NCBI GenBank assembly: GCA_964426915.1
Contig: CAYRTD010000178.1
Coordinates: 1 to 7,326 of the forward strand
Direction of reading: 5' to 3'
Origin: CAYRTD01 sp964426915
Lineage (GTDB): Bacteria > Bacteroidota > Bacteroidia > Bacteroidales > GCA-2748055
Length of the DNA: 7,326 nucleotides
This document shows, in pieces, positions 6,708 to 7,326 of this stretch. Every line of letters begins with the position of its first letter. Within the stretch, counting starts at the first letter, position 1. The translations under genes and the position numbers were made by a program. The notes below the pieces were generated by a model. The model saw only the letters and a program-made list of their open reading frames with translations. It ran no database searches and was not told the origin of the DNA.

Positions 6708-7193
6708 TTATAAAACAGTAAGAAACCATCCCACCAATTTCGATTCAGGTAATAGTCCGGTATGACTTTAGATCATTTCACCTTTATTGAACATTTTGAA
6801 ATAGGGTACTCCTGAAAGGCCCGGTTCTTTCACCAGTTTTTTACTGGCCTCCGCATTTATTTTCACAATTTTTATTTCATCCCTGTATTCGGTTTTCAGG
6901 CTGTCTATCATTGGCATCATCTGGAGGCAAGGCCCACACCACGGCGCATAGAAATCTATAAACACAGGCATTTCCGATTGGATGAGGGCATAAAAATTCA
7001 ATTGACCCGCATCGGGAATATGTCCGTTAGCAAATTCACCTGATGTACGCACATCAATCAGGGTTATTTTTTCTTTAGAAAGATCATCATAAAATTGGGT
7101 GGAGCTTAATTGATGGTAATCCTGAGCATTTCCCGTGGAAAACCCCAACAAGGACAGGAGGGAAGTATTGAAGATTGCTTTTATATTGTTCAT
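6708..7193 (-). pseudogene. Secreted rhodanese-thioredoxin fusion, disrupted (internal deletion and nonsense codon)
   Basis: ATG at 7193 is preferred because it directly starts a signal peptide (MNNIKAIFNTSLLSLLGF, cleavage likely after GNA, residue 23). The longer frame from 7301 adds 36 non-protein-like residues. The mature part begins as rhodanese: LIDVRTSGEFANGHIPDA (45-62). It then passes at about 66-71, in frame, straight into thioredoxin: PVFIDFYAPWCGPC (76-89), KIVKINAEA (108-116) and cis-proline P130 in SGVPYFKMF. The rhodanese catalytic loop (CRxGxRS) and roughly 60-70 residues seen in intact Bacteroidota fusions are absent. After GEMI (138-141) comes TAA (6768-6770), yet the same frame continues SHTGLLPESKLVGWFLTVL to TAA at 6708-6710, the expected last helix of thioredoxin. 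Intact relatives would act in the periplasm on thiols, disulfides or sulfane sulfur. The product ending at 6768 (141 residues) lacks a complete fold. A sequencing error at the TAA is the main alternative for the second lesion. Confidence 0.8.
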
Positions 7194-7222
7194 GAGGGGT
7201 TTTTGGTTTAATAGACGGGGGT

Positions 7223-7241
7223 AATGTAAAAAACTTACATT
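7223..7241. repeat. Inverted repeat AATGTAA-N5-TTACATT upstream of the pseudogene
   Basis: AATGTAA (7223-7229) and TTACATT (7235-7241) are exact reverse complements, 30-48 bases upstream of the start codon at 7193. G5 runs on the plus strand flank both sides (7217-7221 and 7242-7246). The size and symmetry fit an operator for a dimeric regulator in the promoter region of the old rhodanese-thioredoxin gene. No T-run follows on either strand, so it is not a terminator. Confidence 0.35.
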
Positions 7242-7326
7242 GGGGGAAGAAATTGGATCACATAACCTTCGCTGAAGCTTCGGCTTACAAGTAAGGCACA
7301 TAAGGTTTGGGTTTAATTTTGGGGAT

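Noticed and set aside
6768..6770. Recoding of the in-frame TAA (read-through or special amino acid)
   Set aside because: Known recoding uses TGA or TAG. TAA together with the damaged rhodanese half fits decay or an error better.
6768..7301. Longer start at 7301 for the rhodanese-thioredoxin gene
   Set aside because: The added 36 residues are not protein-like and would bury the signal peptide that begins exactly at 7193.
7296..7326. Telomere-like TTTGGG/TTTTGGGG runs at the right edge
   Set aside because: They are too few and irregular, at a window edge in an otherwise bacterial sequence.

Overview
The window reads as a piece of a Bacteroidota chromosome (probably Bacteroidales/Marinilabiliales-like; the rank is inferred). 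The basis is moderate-to-low GC, start codons without Shine-Dalgarno sequences, a match to the Bacteroidota -7 promoter box (TAnnTTTG) ahead of the ATPase gene, and protein types common in that phylum: a tRNA_anti-like OB-fold protein, a periplasmic rhodanese-thioredoxin fusion, a DUF4143 ATPase and a very long PAS hybrid histidine kinase.

Layout, left to right. (1) 1-466, minus: a membrane-anchored OB-fold protein, cut by the window edge a residue or two before its expected end. (2) 467-689: a spacer holding a perfect 24-nt palindrome with a T-run, probably a terminator. (3) 690-4583, minus: a 1297-residue soluble hybrid sensor kinase, PocR - five PAS - HisKA - HATPase - receiver, with all catalytic motifs present. 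(4) 4584-5287: about 700 bases without an intact gene. It holds a 58-codon remnant of a DsrE-like protein (4821-4997, minus), hairpins that could be mutually exclusive, and an AT-rich leader with a promoter-like box. (5) 5288-6493, plus: an intact AAA+ (AAA_14/DUF4143) ATPase. (6) 6523-7193, minus: two decayed genes. One is an unrecognised C-terminal fragment. The other is a secreted rhodanese-thioredoxin whose rhodanese half lacks its catalytic part and whose thioredoxin half is interrupted by an in-frame TAA. (7) 7194-7326: the leader region of that pseudogene, with an inverted repeat.

The kinase and the OB-fold gene look functional. The kinase has no separate response regulator or output gene in view, so its phosphorelay partner is elsewhere. 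The right half looks like a decayed minus-strand cluster of thiol/sulfur-transfer genes (DsrE-like, rhodanese, thioredoxin), now separated by a plus-strand DUF4143 ATPase of the kind often found in variable regions. I see no convincing new multi-gene system. The points most worth a second look are the pattern of gene decay, the alternative hairpins near 5081-5147 and the five-PAS PocR kinase.
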